Shown piece after piece: positions 1 through 11,421 of a stretch of DNA of 28,804 nt. The stretch comes from Chara braunii (taxonomy: Eukaryota > Streptophyta > Charophyceae > Charales > Characeae), in NCBI GenBank assembly GCA_003427395.1, contig BFEA01000736.1, positions 128,468 through 157,271 of the forward strand, written 5' to 3'. Under the pieces are notes generated by a model. That model searched no databases and had not been told where the DNA came from. It saw only the letters and a program-made list of their open reading frames with translations. Every line of letters starts with the position of its first letter. Position 1 is the stretch's first letter. The position numbers and the translations under genes were made by a program.

Positions 1-122
1 GTAGGACAACCCTGCTCCCTATCTTCCCTTTAGTTCATTTGTAGGACTACCCTGTTCCTTGCAACCCCCCCTAGTTCATCAGTAGGACAACCCTGTTCAC
101 CGGTACCAAACCCTGTTCCCTC
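1..122. repeat. Short tandem repeat, ~40-41 bp unit
   Basis: Three imperfect copies start at 1, 41 and 82. Each begins GTAGGAC(A/T)ACCCTG(C/T)TC, and the first two end in TAGTTCAT. The first copy may be cut by the window edge. No coding potential was seen. Confidence 0.7.
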
Positions 123-2104
123 TTACTCCCGCAGCCCATGCCACCCACATTATACCCCTCTTCCCTTTCGACTTGTTAACCAGTGATCGGCCNCGTCCCG
201 TCCTTCACAGATTTCAGCATTGCTTCATGATTTTTGGCAGCCGGGACGTTGCCTTCTAGAGGGAGGGGATAGTGTTACGGACTTCGCCAGGGCTCGACTC
301 CCGGTCTACCTTTTGCTGTTTCGGCTGCATCCCGTTTTCGGCCTGGCACCCTTTTTCCAAACCCCTCCTTTTGGTACCGTAGGATTTTGGACAACTGGCG
401 CCATGCTGCAATTCGGGCGCCACTTTCAAATACTGCATTTTTCAGTTCTGCCCTCGGGGCCTTTGCAGAAATGCCCCCGGTACCGTACGTGTCACCGGTA
501 CTTATGANCNGCTCCCCGTACGNTACAGNGGGGGAGTCTCGACCAGTCGCGTACCAGTTCTCTGNTGCTGTACTCGTACTCAGTGTGACTTGCTGTTTTC
601 GGCATTCGGGATCCAAGACTTCGACTTTGTGCCTTGCCACTGTGTCTGCGTCCGACCCGCAGTCCGAGTCCGTCGTGTCGAGTGAGTGAGTGTGTGTGTG
701 TGCTCTCACTCTCTCCCTCTCTCTCCCTCTCTCTCATCTCCCTCGGCTCACCCTCAGCCTCACGCTCGCTACACTGTTCGTGCGATGGAAGATGACTGTA
801 CAAGGACGGGTCATATGCGGCGGGTCGATGGCCGGACCGGGGCCGATCAGGAATGGAGAAATCCATCACACGTCTCTGCTGTCCGACGGAGCTGTCCCGC
901 CTGTCCATCGTCGTCTTCCTATCCACTTGTCATCTCTGTCTACGCCTAAGAGGCCGCGTCACGACGAAGGCGCACAAAAAGACGAGAAGAAGCAGCAGAA
1001 GAGATGCTAGTAACATGAGCGGTAGCCGCCGGAAGATGTCTGCCATGAAACGCACCACGTGTAGATGATCACCCGAACGGACAACCCTCACGCGCGCACG
1101 CGAATGGCAACAAACGGGGCGGCCGACGACAACATCACACCCCGCACATAAAACACATTTTGAAATATTCGATCCTTGGACACGACGCCCGACGAAGTGC
1201 AGGAAGAGAACCCCGCCGGTACGACGTCTGTTGCACCCGAAGCGGGACCCCCGGCCGTGTACGCGCGAACGGTAACACCAGAAGGCCGTTGGTGACCTCC
1301 CGCCGGTAGCAAGTCGATATTGTCCGCCCGATGGACCACGGACGTCATGTGCACCAGCAAAGACAGAAACTTCCCGTCACGACGCACGCTCAACGACGGC
1401 CCGTCTATCGCGAATCCTTGAGCCCAAGGGACCTCTCGAGGACCCCTTGGATCCAAGGACGCAATGGCTGGGGATTCCGAGGGACCCAAGGAAATCTCTT
1501 GGGAGCGTTTTCACTTTTTTTCAAGGATTTTTGTTTTTTAGGACGCGGTGTAACCATAACTTTCGACATTCCTGAGGATTTTCAAGGAGGGTCTAACGAG
1601 GCCCTTAGAGAGATTGACCGTTAGAATTGTTGTGATGAAAAGTTCATTGAGAGGGGGGATTACAAAAACGTTGTGGCAGGGGATTGGGGAGGACCGAAGC
1701 GCTTCCGTCGGCGCTAATTTTGCGCTCGGACCAAGCGTTGTTCGGCCGGTAACGGTGTTCCTGGGGCGACAGCTCCCGCGGTCAGCAAGACAGCAGTCTG
1801 GTAGTGACGTCATCTGGCTCGCTCCTTGAAGCGACAACAGGGATGTTGACGAAAGTGAACACCCCTGCTAGGTTTGACGACACGCGCTCAGTGGTTCCCT
1901 CCCCACTTCACTTCATTGTCTCAAGTGTCGTTATAGGCTCTACTGCTATCTGTCAAGGCACTCCCGTACTCGAGTGATGAGCTGGTCTTAGAGTCACGTA
2001 ACCTGCTTTCTCCATCTTCACGTCCTTGGCCCCATATCCCTATCCACATATTAATCGTCCTCCCCAGTCCCGACCTCTTGCGTAATAAACTCTATCCTAT
2101 CGGT
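123..2104. other. Non-coding or unrecognised stretch upstream of the LINE
   Basis: No reading frame here looks like a real protein; the longest frames are low-complexity or cross ambiguous bases (single Ns near 193 and 508-564). It holds a GT-run followed by a CT-rich tract at about 689-743, a perfect 14-bp palindrome (CCTTGGATCCAAGG) at 1445-1458 and, near its right end, the presumed 5'UTR of the LINE (roughly 1840-2104, boundary not visible). A possible LTR start is listed separately. Confidence 0.5.
258..290 (+). other. Possible polypurine tract and LTR start
   Basis: A purine-rich tract (AGAGGGAGGGGA, 258-269) is followed three bases later by TGTTACGG at 273. A polypurine tract directly before TG is the usual arrangement at the start of a 3' LTR. 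No matching second LTR, terminal CA or target duplication could be identified in the window, so this is only a suggestion that the left end is the tail of an LTR element. It could equally be chance. Confidence 0.22.
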
Positions 2105-4186
2105 ATGAATCCTGAAACAGGGACAGGGATGGCGAATAGGTCGCCCCCTCCTGACCTAGGTGGTCACGAGGAGGACGATGCTAGAGTTAGGGAACTTCTC
2201 CGTCTTTGTTACAAAGATGGCATTCTCCCCAGGGATATTGACCCAGGGGAGATGACGGTACAAGGACAGAATGTCACGTTCAAAGTAAAGGACTCTATCG
2301 ACAGACTCAAGGTACAATGGCTAAAAGAGCGAACGATCACCGTGATCTTCAGGGACGCAGCCCGTTTCCTCTCAAGGAACGTGAAGGAAGATCTCATCAG
2401 AGCTTACGAAGACGAGAAAGTACAGACAGGCAAATTTGGCGAAGGCTTTAGCAGAGGGAGAGTTAAGTTGGAAAGCTTAAATGTTGCCTCATATGTTGCA
2501 AAGAGCACCACCATCTTCGCCTGGTTCGTGGAGAAACAAAGCATGAAAGTAGTACTGGGAGGGGACACGTACAAGATGGAGTTCAAGTCATGGCTCACTA
2601 AGGCGCAGTTGAGGGAGCAACGAAGACTGGAGGACCTCTCGACCTTCTGGGTTGTCGCGGTTCAAGTTCCGTTAGATGCGATGTTCTATTTGGAGGCGCA
2701 CATTAGACGAGCTATCGGCCCGGTCATTTTGACGCACCCACCGGAGCGAGACCGCCTGAAACCGGCGCTCTTCAACATTAAGTTCGATCTCGATCCGGAG
2801 GCGAGACCGAACATGAAGGACTCGATAACGGTGGATACTTTCGAAGATGACGAATTGGAGGTCAGGCTTGTGTCTTCGAATACTCCTCGCTGTCGAAAGT
2901 GTCGCGCATTCTTCCACACTACTGATGAATGCAGAAGAGGAGGGCGATTTCGCCAACAACAAGGCGGTGCAGGAAGCCAGGGCGGCAGGGATGAGGCAGC
3001 TCAGGAGGTTTCGTCCAGACAAATATACTATGGACCGTTAGGAAGAGGAGGAGCAAGTGCTCAACCTGCGACCTCTGTTGTTGGAGGAGGCTTGGCTCAG
3101 TTGCCAGACATGAGCTTTGCAAACATCTATCAGAATCTGGCATTCATGGCAGTTCCGTAGGCTATGCAGCCTAACGTGGTTTTAGCTCATCTGTTGCAAG
3201 AGCTGGCGCTTGCTCAAGCTGACAGTTCTGTCCCGCTTGGACACCCATTGGGTGTGTTCCCACAGATGGGTAACCAAGGCCAGGGTGGCGGTTTTCAACC
3301 ATATCAGGAGGCGCGGAGTAGGCTTCAACCAACCTGTCTCTTCCCAAGGGGCGGCCAAGTAGATTCGCAAGGAGGGCTTGGCGGAGGTCCAAGTTCCAGT
3401 CAAACGCCAGGCAGGACGGAGCGTCCTGGCTCGGTAACTCCAGGAGGCAGAATGAGAGGGAGTACCCTCGAGAAGCATAGAAGGGTAGACAGCGAAGAGC
3501 AGGATGAAGTATTTAGGGAAGTGTCGGCTTCCTCCCTCCCTGGATCGGAGGGCTCGGGTGATCAAGCGACAATTATAGGAACTCCAGGTATGAAGACTAC
3601 CAAAAGACGTACGCCTACAGTCTTAAGTCGGGGACAGTTGGACATCGTCGAAAACAGGATTTTGCCGTTTATGTGCACCGCGGCGAAGGGGACACTTTCG
3701 GTTGTTGCATGGAGCGGAGGGGATGGAGTGCCAGAGCTTTTCAGTACCGCATCTCCGGATCAGTCGATGCCTACCGCGGTTACCAACGTTATTCAAGCAG
3801 CGGTGAGGGATAAGTTCCTGGTCCGGTTGATCCCGGACGAGCCTATGGGCAGGTTCATCCTGGACCTGGAAAATGGTAGGAAGTTGAAATTCTTTGTTCC
3901 GATTCTTGATGCTCGTGTGGAGCAGGCGCAACTGCCTAAGCTGGAACACGCAGGGATGAGGCTTCTTCCACTTGTCTGGTTTGTAGAAGGCAGACGACAA
4001 GAACTTCGTAGAATCAGAGTTCCCCCGTTCTGTACTGGCGAATTCCTTGTGGATTTAAACGACAAATTGGCAAGGGACAAGAAGTTCAATTCCAAGTTCA
4101 TCAGAGATTTCCTCGTTGCACCATGGGACCAGCAGTCGTCGTCATCTGGAACAGCCGCCCCTATCCAACAAGTATCCGGGAATTAG
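2105..4186 (+). pseudogene. LINE ORF1: RNA-binding protein with CCHC zinc knuckle, one in-frame stop
   Basis: This is the Gag-like nucleic-acid chaperone that packages LINE RNA. I start it at the ATG at 2105; the frame is also open slightly upstream but without an ATG. The frame stays open to 4186 (694 codons) except for one TAG at 3158-3160 (codon 352). Residues ~40-260 look like the RRM-like (DUF4283-type) fold of plant L1 ORF1, followed at codons 263-276 by a perfect C-x2-C-x4-H-x4-C knuckle (CRKCRAFFHTTDEC). A Gln/Gly/Pro-rich linker follows, then a second apparently folded, charged domain at ~510-680. Because the frame is unchanged after the TAG, a simple nonsense mutation is likelier than a separate gene, although TAG readthrough cannot be excluded. 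Plant L1 ORF1s usually end soon after the knuckle, so the long C-terminal half is unusual. Confidence 0.8.
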
Positions 4187-4216
4187 GGCTTGAATAGGCA
4201 GGCTTCGCCTATCTAC

Positions 4217-7200
4217 ATGGAATTTGTGAGGCTTAGTCAATCAGTCAAGTAAGTTCAAGAAAGCGAGACTAAAATCCTGGATTCACGATAAAGGCGTCCA
4301 TGTTGCATGTTTACAGGAAACCAAGTTAAGTGAAGAAAGAATTAATGATTTAGGGTTCCGGTGGGATGGCCCCCAAATCTGGTCGCCTGCTCAAGGCACC
4401 AGAGGAGGGGTTGCCATGCTCGTGCATAGGGACGCTGAGTTGGAGATAGTTGATTATTTTGCAGATCTTTGGGGATGCTGGGTGTGGCTAAAGTCGTGGG
4501 CGGACGACAAGGATTGGTTGATTGTTAATATATATGCTCCGACAGATAGGAGAGCACGAGCTGCCTTTTTTGAAGATCTGAATGAGTTGATTCCGAAATG
4601 TTCGAATTTAATTATTGCGGGGGATTGGAACATCTCACTGGACTCTGCTGCCTCTAAACACGGCAGCCAGAATCCAGTAGATGTTTTAAATCTCTTAAGC
4701 TTAATGAACAGACGCTCCCTGGTGAATCCATACCGTCTATCACAACCAACGGACGAAGGTCATATGTGGTATTCCAATCACCGGGAAGGTATAGGTATAA
4801 TCAGCCGTAGATTGAACTTCTTTCTAATCTTCGATCAACTGTGGGAGCAGGTTGACGCAGTCCAAGAACACCATCATCCTCTTTCTGATCACAAACCCGT
4901 TCTCCTACAGTTACACATTGCACTCCTGGCTAGGGGTAAGGGGTACTTCAAGTTCAACACCCAGAATTTACAGGACCCGAGTTTAGTTGAGTGGATGATA
5001 TTTTTTTGGGCTGACTGGGAGAAAGTCAAACAGAGTTTTCCCTCGATTGAAGAATGGTGGCAGTCTGGCTCTACCATGTTTTCTAACTTGTTGAAGGTGT
5101 TCTCCAAGATACTGGCCTCGAACAAGAATAAGGAGGAAGCTAAAATTAGGAGAAGATTGGAGGAAGTAGAGCTCATAATGGAGCGCCACCCGATCTCACG
5201 AATAGTCTGGGGAAAGGAGAGATCGAAGTTGTTAGCAGAATGAAACAACCTTCAACAGAGGAATTCAGAGGTCTGGGCTGAGAGGTTAAGAATTAAGGGT
5301 ATCGCAGTGTATGATTGAATGAGTAAAGAAGCATTTCACAATCTCGTCCCCCGGAAAGCCTCTCAACCCATTAACGAACTCATCCACCCCTTTGACCCTC
5401 AGGGCCCGAAAGCCAGAGACATTGTAACGATAAGCGAGTACGCGGCGGTATATTATAAGGATATACTCACTTCTCGTCTTCAAGGTCACGAGGTGGTTTC
5501 GGATTTGTTCCAGCAATCTTTGCACTGGGATAATACACCTGTCAGATTGTCTAACACTGCTAGACTGCTCCTGGATCGATCGATTACTAACGAGGAAGCT
5601 AAATGCACTTTGAAATCTATGGCAAAAGGGAAAGTGCCTGGAGACGATGGTTTGCCAGTTGAAGCTTACCTCTCTATCTGGGATGCTGTAGGAGATAACC
5701 TAGTGGAGCTACAATTCAGTTCTTACCGGAGGAAGCCTGTCCATGAATATGCGTAACGAAATCATTTCAGTATTGTATAAGAAGGGTGACAAGGCTGAGG
5801 TAAGGAACTACAGGCCTATTGCTTTACTGAACACATCCTACAAAATCCTAGCCAAAACGCTAGCTCGCAGACTGAGTTTTGTGCTTCCGGAGTTGGTTAA
5901 GGAGGATTAAGCCGCGTTCGTCAAGAACCACTCAATTTTTAATAATATTGTCACTGCTATCTTGACCCTGGAAGTTATTTCGGACGAAGAGTTGGACACG
6001 ATGGTACTGTTATTGGATTTGGAGAAAGCATACGACCATGTTAATTGGTCGTATGTTTTCTCCACCCTCAAGCGGATGAACTTCGCTGACAACTTCTGCT
6101 GCTGGATTACTGCTCTTTACGTTTTCTCTACGGCTGCAGTTATGGTTAACGGGAGACTCGGAATCTCCCGGAAATTTAAGTTGTCCCGATCTCTTAGGCA
6201 AGGATGCCCGCTCGCCCCTTTGATCTTCGTGATTCAATTAGAGGTCCTCATGAATAACATTAGATCCCACCCTCAGATGCAGGGCCTGCAAATAGGTAGC
6301 AGTGAATGCCGAGTAAAAGCACTTGCGGACGACTTAATGGCTATCTCTAGGAACAGTCCTGAGTCCCTGGGTGCACTTAAGAGTTGCCTTGAGGAGTATT
6401 CACTACTGTCTGAGGTCTCGGTTAATTGGCACAAGTCGGTTTTTCTCCTACCTAGCCAGTACACTCCTACCATTCGATGGGGAATGAAGCAGGCTGAGCT
6501 TAATATTTCGGAGAGGTTCTTAGGTGTTCAGATTGCCATATTTGATTGCTCGGCCGACCAGGATGGGCTACTGCTTCAGAAGAATCTCCACAGGCTCTCC
6601 ACCTGGGGAAAGGCGGTTCATCTATCAATTTTTGGCAGGGCCATGGTCATTAATGCGTCCCTGTTTTCCCTGCTTTGGTTCGTAGGGTCGGTCCGGAGAC
6701 TGGGTCAACACCTCTGTCTGATGCTTAGAAGAGGAGCATCTAAATTCTTGTGGAAACCTTTCTCAGACGCTGGAGACTCCTTCATATCCAAAGTCGCGTG
6801 AGAACTGATTACCTCCTCTTGTCTCGAGGGGGGGCTGGAGTTAACAGACCCGGAAAGGCGGAATGCAGCAATGCTGGTGAAGTGGATCGTGAATGCACAG
6901 AGAAGTCGGAACAATGGATTTTGCTCGGAGAATTGATCTTGATGAAGGAATGGAATCTCAGTCGCCCTGAGGACGTATGGGTCGCCATGCTCCTTTACTT
7001 GTATCAGAGAAGGGTAGTCAAGTCGCCTTTCTGGGCACCCATCATTCAAGCTTGGAGACGACTCAGACCTGACACCTAGGAACAGCCGGTCACAAGACAG
7101 GAGGTTCTCAATGAACCGATCTTCGAGAACCCACATATTACCGACTGTAATGGTCAATGGATCAAGGCAGATTCTGCCTCAGGCAGCTTTGGGCGTTCCT

Positions 7201-8392
7201 GGATGGAGAAGGGTGTAGTGACAATTAGAAATCTTTGGGATTCACTGAGTAACAAGTGGTTTTCTACAGAAGACCTACAGTTCAGACTCGGCTCAACCAG
7301 ACTGGTCGAGGAGAGGAGAAACATGATATTGGCTGCTATCCCAACAACGTGGATAGCCTTGCTGGATCCAGCCAGCCTTGACCCACCTGGTATGTGGTAC
7401 TGGTCGGTACTCAACCCGACTGAGTTTTGGAAGCTCGTCGCTCACACAGGTGGGAGAAGAATTTTCCAGTGTTGGATTAGACAGTCTACTGCTAGCGCCA
7501 CTTTGCAGCTTGAGATGGAACGTACCCACCCAGAGTTGGGAGCCCCATTAAGTTAGGTCAGAGTATTCGAAAACTTGGAGCAGGATGACACTCTGTCATG
7601 CTTACTGTTTGCAGACGGTCAACCGATCGAATCAGTCAGGCTGGACCCAGCGCTTTGGGCCTGGAGAGCTAAAGGCACGAAAGGAGAAAATCTCCCTATT
7701 CTGAACTATACGGCCCAGATAGGTTACAAGCTCCTCAGCCCCCCACGACAACCCCTAGCGGTTGCAGTTGGTCGATGGATACAAGTGTTGCAACTTCCAC
7801 CGGAGGACATCAGGTCAGCCATCTCCAAGTGCTGGGAACAAATTAGAGTGATCCCCAATCAAAGACAGGCGGCTCTCATCAGGCTTCTATCCTATTTGGC
7901 TACCCATCGGCAGTTTGGTTAGCACAAAGAGGGGTCCCGGTAGACCTAACTTGCTGTAGCTGTCAATGGGCATTTGAGGCCACACCGCATTTGTGGTGGG
8001 ACTGTCCGGCCTCCAACAGAATTTGGCAATGGTGGAGGAGATTCTGGATAGCTCTTGTCGGTCAAACACTCTCATGGGATAGGGAATGGGTTCTGTTAGG
8101 AGGCATCCTAGAGGACTTAGAAGTTGAGACAGGTTGAGGCTACGTTGCTCAAACAGCAAAGGCAGCTGGAATGGAGGTGATATGGTATGAGAGAAACTGC
8201 AGGGTCTTTAAGAAGAAGGAATTGAGTAACAAGGAAATTCGCCATCGCTTCAGAACAAACCTGCGCAGGTCGATACAGGCGGATTGGAGGAGGAAAGGTT
8301 GCATAGCGACAGCCTCGGGGAGATCGTGGTTCCAGAAAACTTGGTGTCTCAATAAGGACTTAGCTAGTATATCAATGGCAGGCAAGTTGTAA
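4217..8392 (+). pseudogene. LINE ORF2: endonuclease, reverse transcriptase and zinc finger, broken
   Basis: This is the target-primed reverse transcription enzyme. The endonuclease runs from about 4217 to 4930, with LQETK, the NIYAP strand, GDWN and the terminal SDH motif; its expected N-terminal Asn-containing strand is degraded and crosses a frameshift near 4250. The RT shows NYRPIALLN (~5808), motif A LDLEKAYDHVNW (~6016), RQGCPLAP (~6196) and motif C ADD (6325-6333). A zf-RVT finger (C-x2-C...H-x4-C) lies at 7955-8005 and the ORF ends with TAA at 8390-8392. Reading has to change frame near 4250, 5712, 6890 and 7905. In-frame stops occur at 5241, 5316, 5908, 6799, 7077, 7554 and 8135; most sit where Trp, Arg or Gln is expected. 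The copy is old and inactive, but its domain order is complete. Confidence 0.87.
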
Positions 8393-8997
8393 TTGGGCTC
8401 TTGGTTTTACTTGGATGGGTAGGTCTTTAACTGTAGTTCTTATACCAGAGCACTCGGTTTTTGGGCCGCGGTGGGCAGGCAGAAGGGGACTTAGGTTTGG
8501 AGGGAGTGTCAGTAGGATATAGGGGTCCGTTGGGACCCTCCCCGCCGGATTAGGTGGTTGGTAGGCCTATAGTTGCTAGGTTGGTTTTTCTCATCCTTCC
8601 CCTCTTTCCTTTTTCCCTTCCCAACCCGGTAGGACCTTATTGTCTGTTCGTCTGCTTCTTTGTCTCTCTCAGGCCCCTTCCTTGCCCCGTTAGTGTCCCC
8701 CCCCCCCCCCCCCTTCCCCTGGAAGCGTATAGGAAGAGGTTCTAGTGGCAGTGGTTGGTTTTGGTTTGTTCGGTTTTCCTGTCTTGTGAGTTTCTTTGTT
8801 TTTTTTTTCTTTGTTAGGGGTTGCGGAGTAGTCAGAGCTTTGCTCTTGTATCGACCTTGTTGTCTCTGGACATCATCCCAACGCCCAAGCCAAACCTGGG
8901 TAATGGCCCTAGGATGGTTACGACACTCCGGGTTGTTTGTGGAGGATTCCCGGCCTTACCAAACTTTTCGCTAAAAAAAAAAAAAAAAAAAAAAAAA
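8393..8997 (+). other. LINE 3'UTR and poly(A) tail
   Basis: This is non-coding sequence from the ORF2 stop to a pure 25-A tract at 8973-8997. It is pyrimidine-rich and includes a 17-C run at 8697-8713. The poly(A) marks the 3' end of the retrotransposed copy. No tail-adjacent target duplication was recognised. Confidence 0.75.
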
Positions 8998-9077
8998 CCG
9001 TTGTCGAATTTATGTTTTTTTGGAGGGTTGTTGGAGACACGACGGGCACAACCAGTGGCACAGCGGTTAAAATAATA

Positions 9078-9516
9078 CATTGTGCCAGTTCTCGGCCCTG
9101 ACTACGACCCATTTTCCTACGGATCAGATACCACAAGCAAGGATCATCGGCCTACAGCATCAGCAATATCAGTTGGGACCAGCAGGAGCGGCGGTTGGTT
9201 TTCAATTTTGCCTCCGCATCACTGTCACCCATTGATCTTGCCAATCCAGGATCTGCGTTCATCAGGGACCAGAGGGGCAATTGTGCAATTCGAAATTGTG
9301 GAACTTACCCAGGCTGAAGCACGACTTCCTTGGCCCTCCCGGTCCCGTTGCTCTGCCCCGCGACTGTATAAGTCACAGACGTTTGTCCAACCACAATGGC
9401 TTGAGTGCTCTCCCGTGCTGCGCCTTCCAGGCCCCGGCTGCCCGCAGCATTCATCGCAAACACGAACCTGCGTGCACGCCACACAGGAGTCAGGTTCCTC
9501 TGAGGTCGAGTCCTTC
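9078..9516 (+). repeat. A1, left split direct repeat
   Basis: 439 bp starting CATTGTGCCAGTT. It matches 20221-20659 at the same length with only scattered substitutions. It defines the left end of the element; the flank just before it (AAAATAATA) is unrelated to what precedes A2. A TATA-like site sits at offset 289. Short open frames inside it are shared by both copies but look incidental. Confidence 0.92.
9367..9372 (+). promoter_or_regulatory. Candidate TATA box in A1
   Basis: TATAAG lies downstream of a GC-rich block and is conserved at exactly the same offset in A2 (20510-20515). Transcription starting about 30 bp downstream would run rightward into ORF1, Gag and Pol. It is a motif match only, with no start-site evidence. 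Confidence 0.4.
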
Positions 9517-9771
9517 CTTCAAAAAAATTTTCTGACCTCTAAGGTGCCTCTGCCTATGTCTACTCCGTATCATACGCTTACGATCAGTGCCTGCACTCCG
9601 TAGTAGTTGCTAGTTCACCTGCTGAAACTCTGGTCGCCTGCCTATGTCCACCAAGCCCAGAAGTCTCCCGGTCTGTTAGTCGTCTCCAACGCAGTCATCC
9701 CTCGGTCAGTCCCTATCCACCAGTCTCATCAGTTCCGGTAAGCCACCCGTCAGTCTCCTAATCCACCAATC

Positions 9772-11034
9772 ATGAACCCGTCTGCCTGCAAGATTGCCGA
9801 CCCACCCCATCCTGTCTCTCAACCCCCGAACCAGAACCCGCAACCCCGTTCCACGTCCTCATCGTTCCATTTCCCGCCATCCACCTCATCCTCATTATTC
9901 GACCCCTTCCTACTATCTTTCTTCCCATCCAACCTCACAATCCAGTCCCACGAAGAAACACCCACCGACCAACTTTTTTCCTTCTTCTCATCTCTCATCA
10001 CCCCTTCCCCCTCGTCTCTATCTTTACCACCCACCGCTGCTAGCGAAGATATCAAGAGGATTTTCGTCCTCGACCCACCAACTGCCTCACTCCTCCCGCT
10101 TCATCTTTCCCTCTCCCCTTTCGTACTGCCCCCTTCAGCCCTATCCCTCCAGCACAGCCTGGCGGAAAACTCATTTGGCTCCACTCTACTCGTCTCGGAT
10201 CTATTGGAATTCGCTGAGCATGCAGCCTGCTTCATTTTGCAGGACGGCGCACATTCCTGTTTCTTTCTATATAGAGACCAGGCAGCGCAATTATTCTCGC
10301 ATTCCCTCTTCTCCAACCTCATCCTCTCTCTCATCACCTACAACACTCACAGTCTGAACACCTTAACGGATCTGGAACGAAGCCAGGTAAGTGCGCAGCT
10401 CGTTGAGTTCAAGGAAAGGCACGCTCACGACCTGCGCATCCCCTTTTACTATTTTGCCCTGTGTCTGGCCTCACTCAAGGACAGCCCCTCGAAGTTTTGG
10501 GCAAACAGCGGTTTACTAAGCCTTGTCGAGAACCTCCCCTCCATCGGAAGGCTTCCCGGCTTCGCCACTCCCATCGCTTTCTTCTTCCAAGGCTTTTTGC
10601 AGCATATCCGCAAGACAGATACATCGCATCTTCTTCTCCAGAAGCTTCTCAGGCAGGGACCAGGCCCGTGGTGTCAGCAGATCATCCAGCAGGCCTGCGG
10701 GACGCATGTCGACTACAGGCTAGCACCAAAATTTCCGAGAGATGTTGTATTTTCCGCGTAGCCATCTGTTCCCAGACTCCTAATCAAGCAGGCGGAAGCC
10801 ACTCACTCCTCTTTCATCAACCAACTGAGTGAAGATGCCGCAAAAGAGGAAGCAGGAGGAGCATCATCCTCCGAGAAGGAGACTGCACAGAAGATCGTCC
10901 GATTATGTATCGGACTCGGATTCGCCACCGGCCAATCGAACGATGCCATTTCAATAGTTCTTGCTCGTACCGCAACAACAGCTACCGGCAGTCAGAAGCC
11001 CCGCACCCAATCCCGTCAGCCCTACTGTCACTAG
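9772..11034 (+). pseudogene. Element ORF1, unrecognised protein with one in-frame TAG
   Basis: This is the first ORF after A1, starting at the ATG at 9772. It is open for 329 codons, stops at TAG 10759-10761, then stays open in the same frame for another 90 codons to TAG 11032-11034 (420 codons in all). The N-terminal ~110 residues are Pro/Ser-rich and look disordered; residues ~125-320 look folded, rich in Leu, Phe and Ala, with several predicted helices. The part after the stop is polar with an Ala/Glu-rich helix and a basic tail. I recognise no RT, protease, zinc-finger or Gag signature. Its position before the Gag-like gene suggests a structural or RNA-binding role, but that is inference. 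A consensus splice donor (CAG/GTAAGT) falls inside it at 10387, so its 3' part might be intronic in some transcripts. Confidence 0.6.
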
Positions 11035-11421
11035 ACCAGTCAGACCACGTAGAAGCCCAAGAATTTTTAGAATACTAGCCTATTTTTTCCTACTCTGTAT
11101 CATTATCCTTTTTTTCTTGGTGTAACTCATTCTATTCCTTCTCCTTTCAAGCAATCCCTACTACCCCTCACTGCAGATCCGTGGTAGAGACTACCCAAGT
11201 ACCTAGACCTGGTTTTGTGCCACATCATTTCATCAAGCTTTTCCCGACGACGACTTTTTTACCTACGGTGAATCAGTTGTGTTGCTATCTCCTTATCTTC
11301 ACATCTAAAATCTACCCTGTCTTCTCTTCCAACAAAAAAAAAAAAAAAGAGGAAAAAAAAAAGTGAGAGAGAGGAGAGAGAGGAAATATAAGAAAGGGCA
11401 AGGAAGGTAGCGCAATTAAAT

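Larger units (their letters stand above)
2105..8997 (+). mobile_element. L1-type LINE retrotransposon, full-length but decayed
   Basis: The order is ORF1 (RNA-binding, CCHC knuckle), ORF2 (AP-type endonuclease, reverse transcriptase, zf-RVT finger), about 580 bp of 3'UTR, then a 25-nt poly(A). This is the L1 clade layout found in plants. The 5' boundary is uncertain because no target-site duplication matching the sequence after the poly(A) was found upstream. Both ORFs carry stops and frameshifts, so the copy cannot move unaided. Its poly(A) ends 80 bp before the left end of the next element. Confidence 0.88.

Noticed and set aside
275-1489. Several overlapping frames of 100-145 codons at the left edge
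   Set aside because: They run through simple repeats and ambiguous bases, overlap on both strands and show no domain or codon pattern.
8973-8997. Poly(A) as the left boundary of the YR element
   Set aside because: YR elements of this group do not end in poly(A); the tract fits the LINE 3' end, and A1 starts 80 bp later at a boundary defined by A2.
10387-10392. Perfect splice donor CAG/GTAAGT inside ORF1
   Set aside because: Not called as an intron because the frame stays open through it and no matching nearby acceptor could be chosen. It is kept only as a possibility in the leader-intron finding.
10461-10832. Second frame overlapping ORF1
   Set aside because: It is a shadow of the longer ORF1 frame, with no independent start context or recognisable domain.
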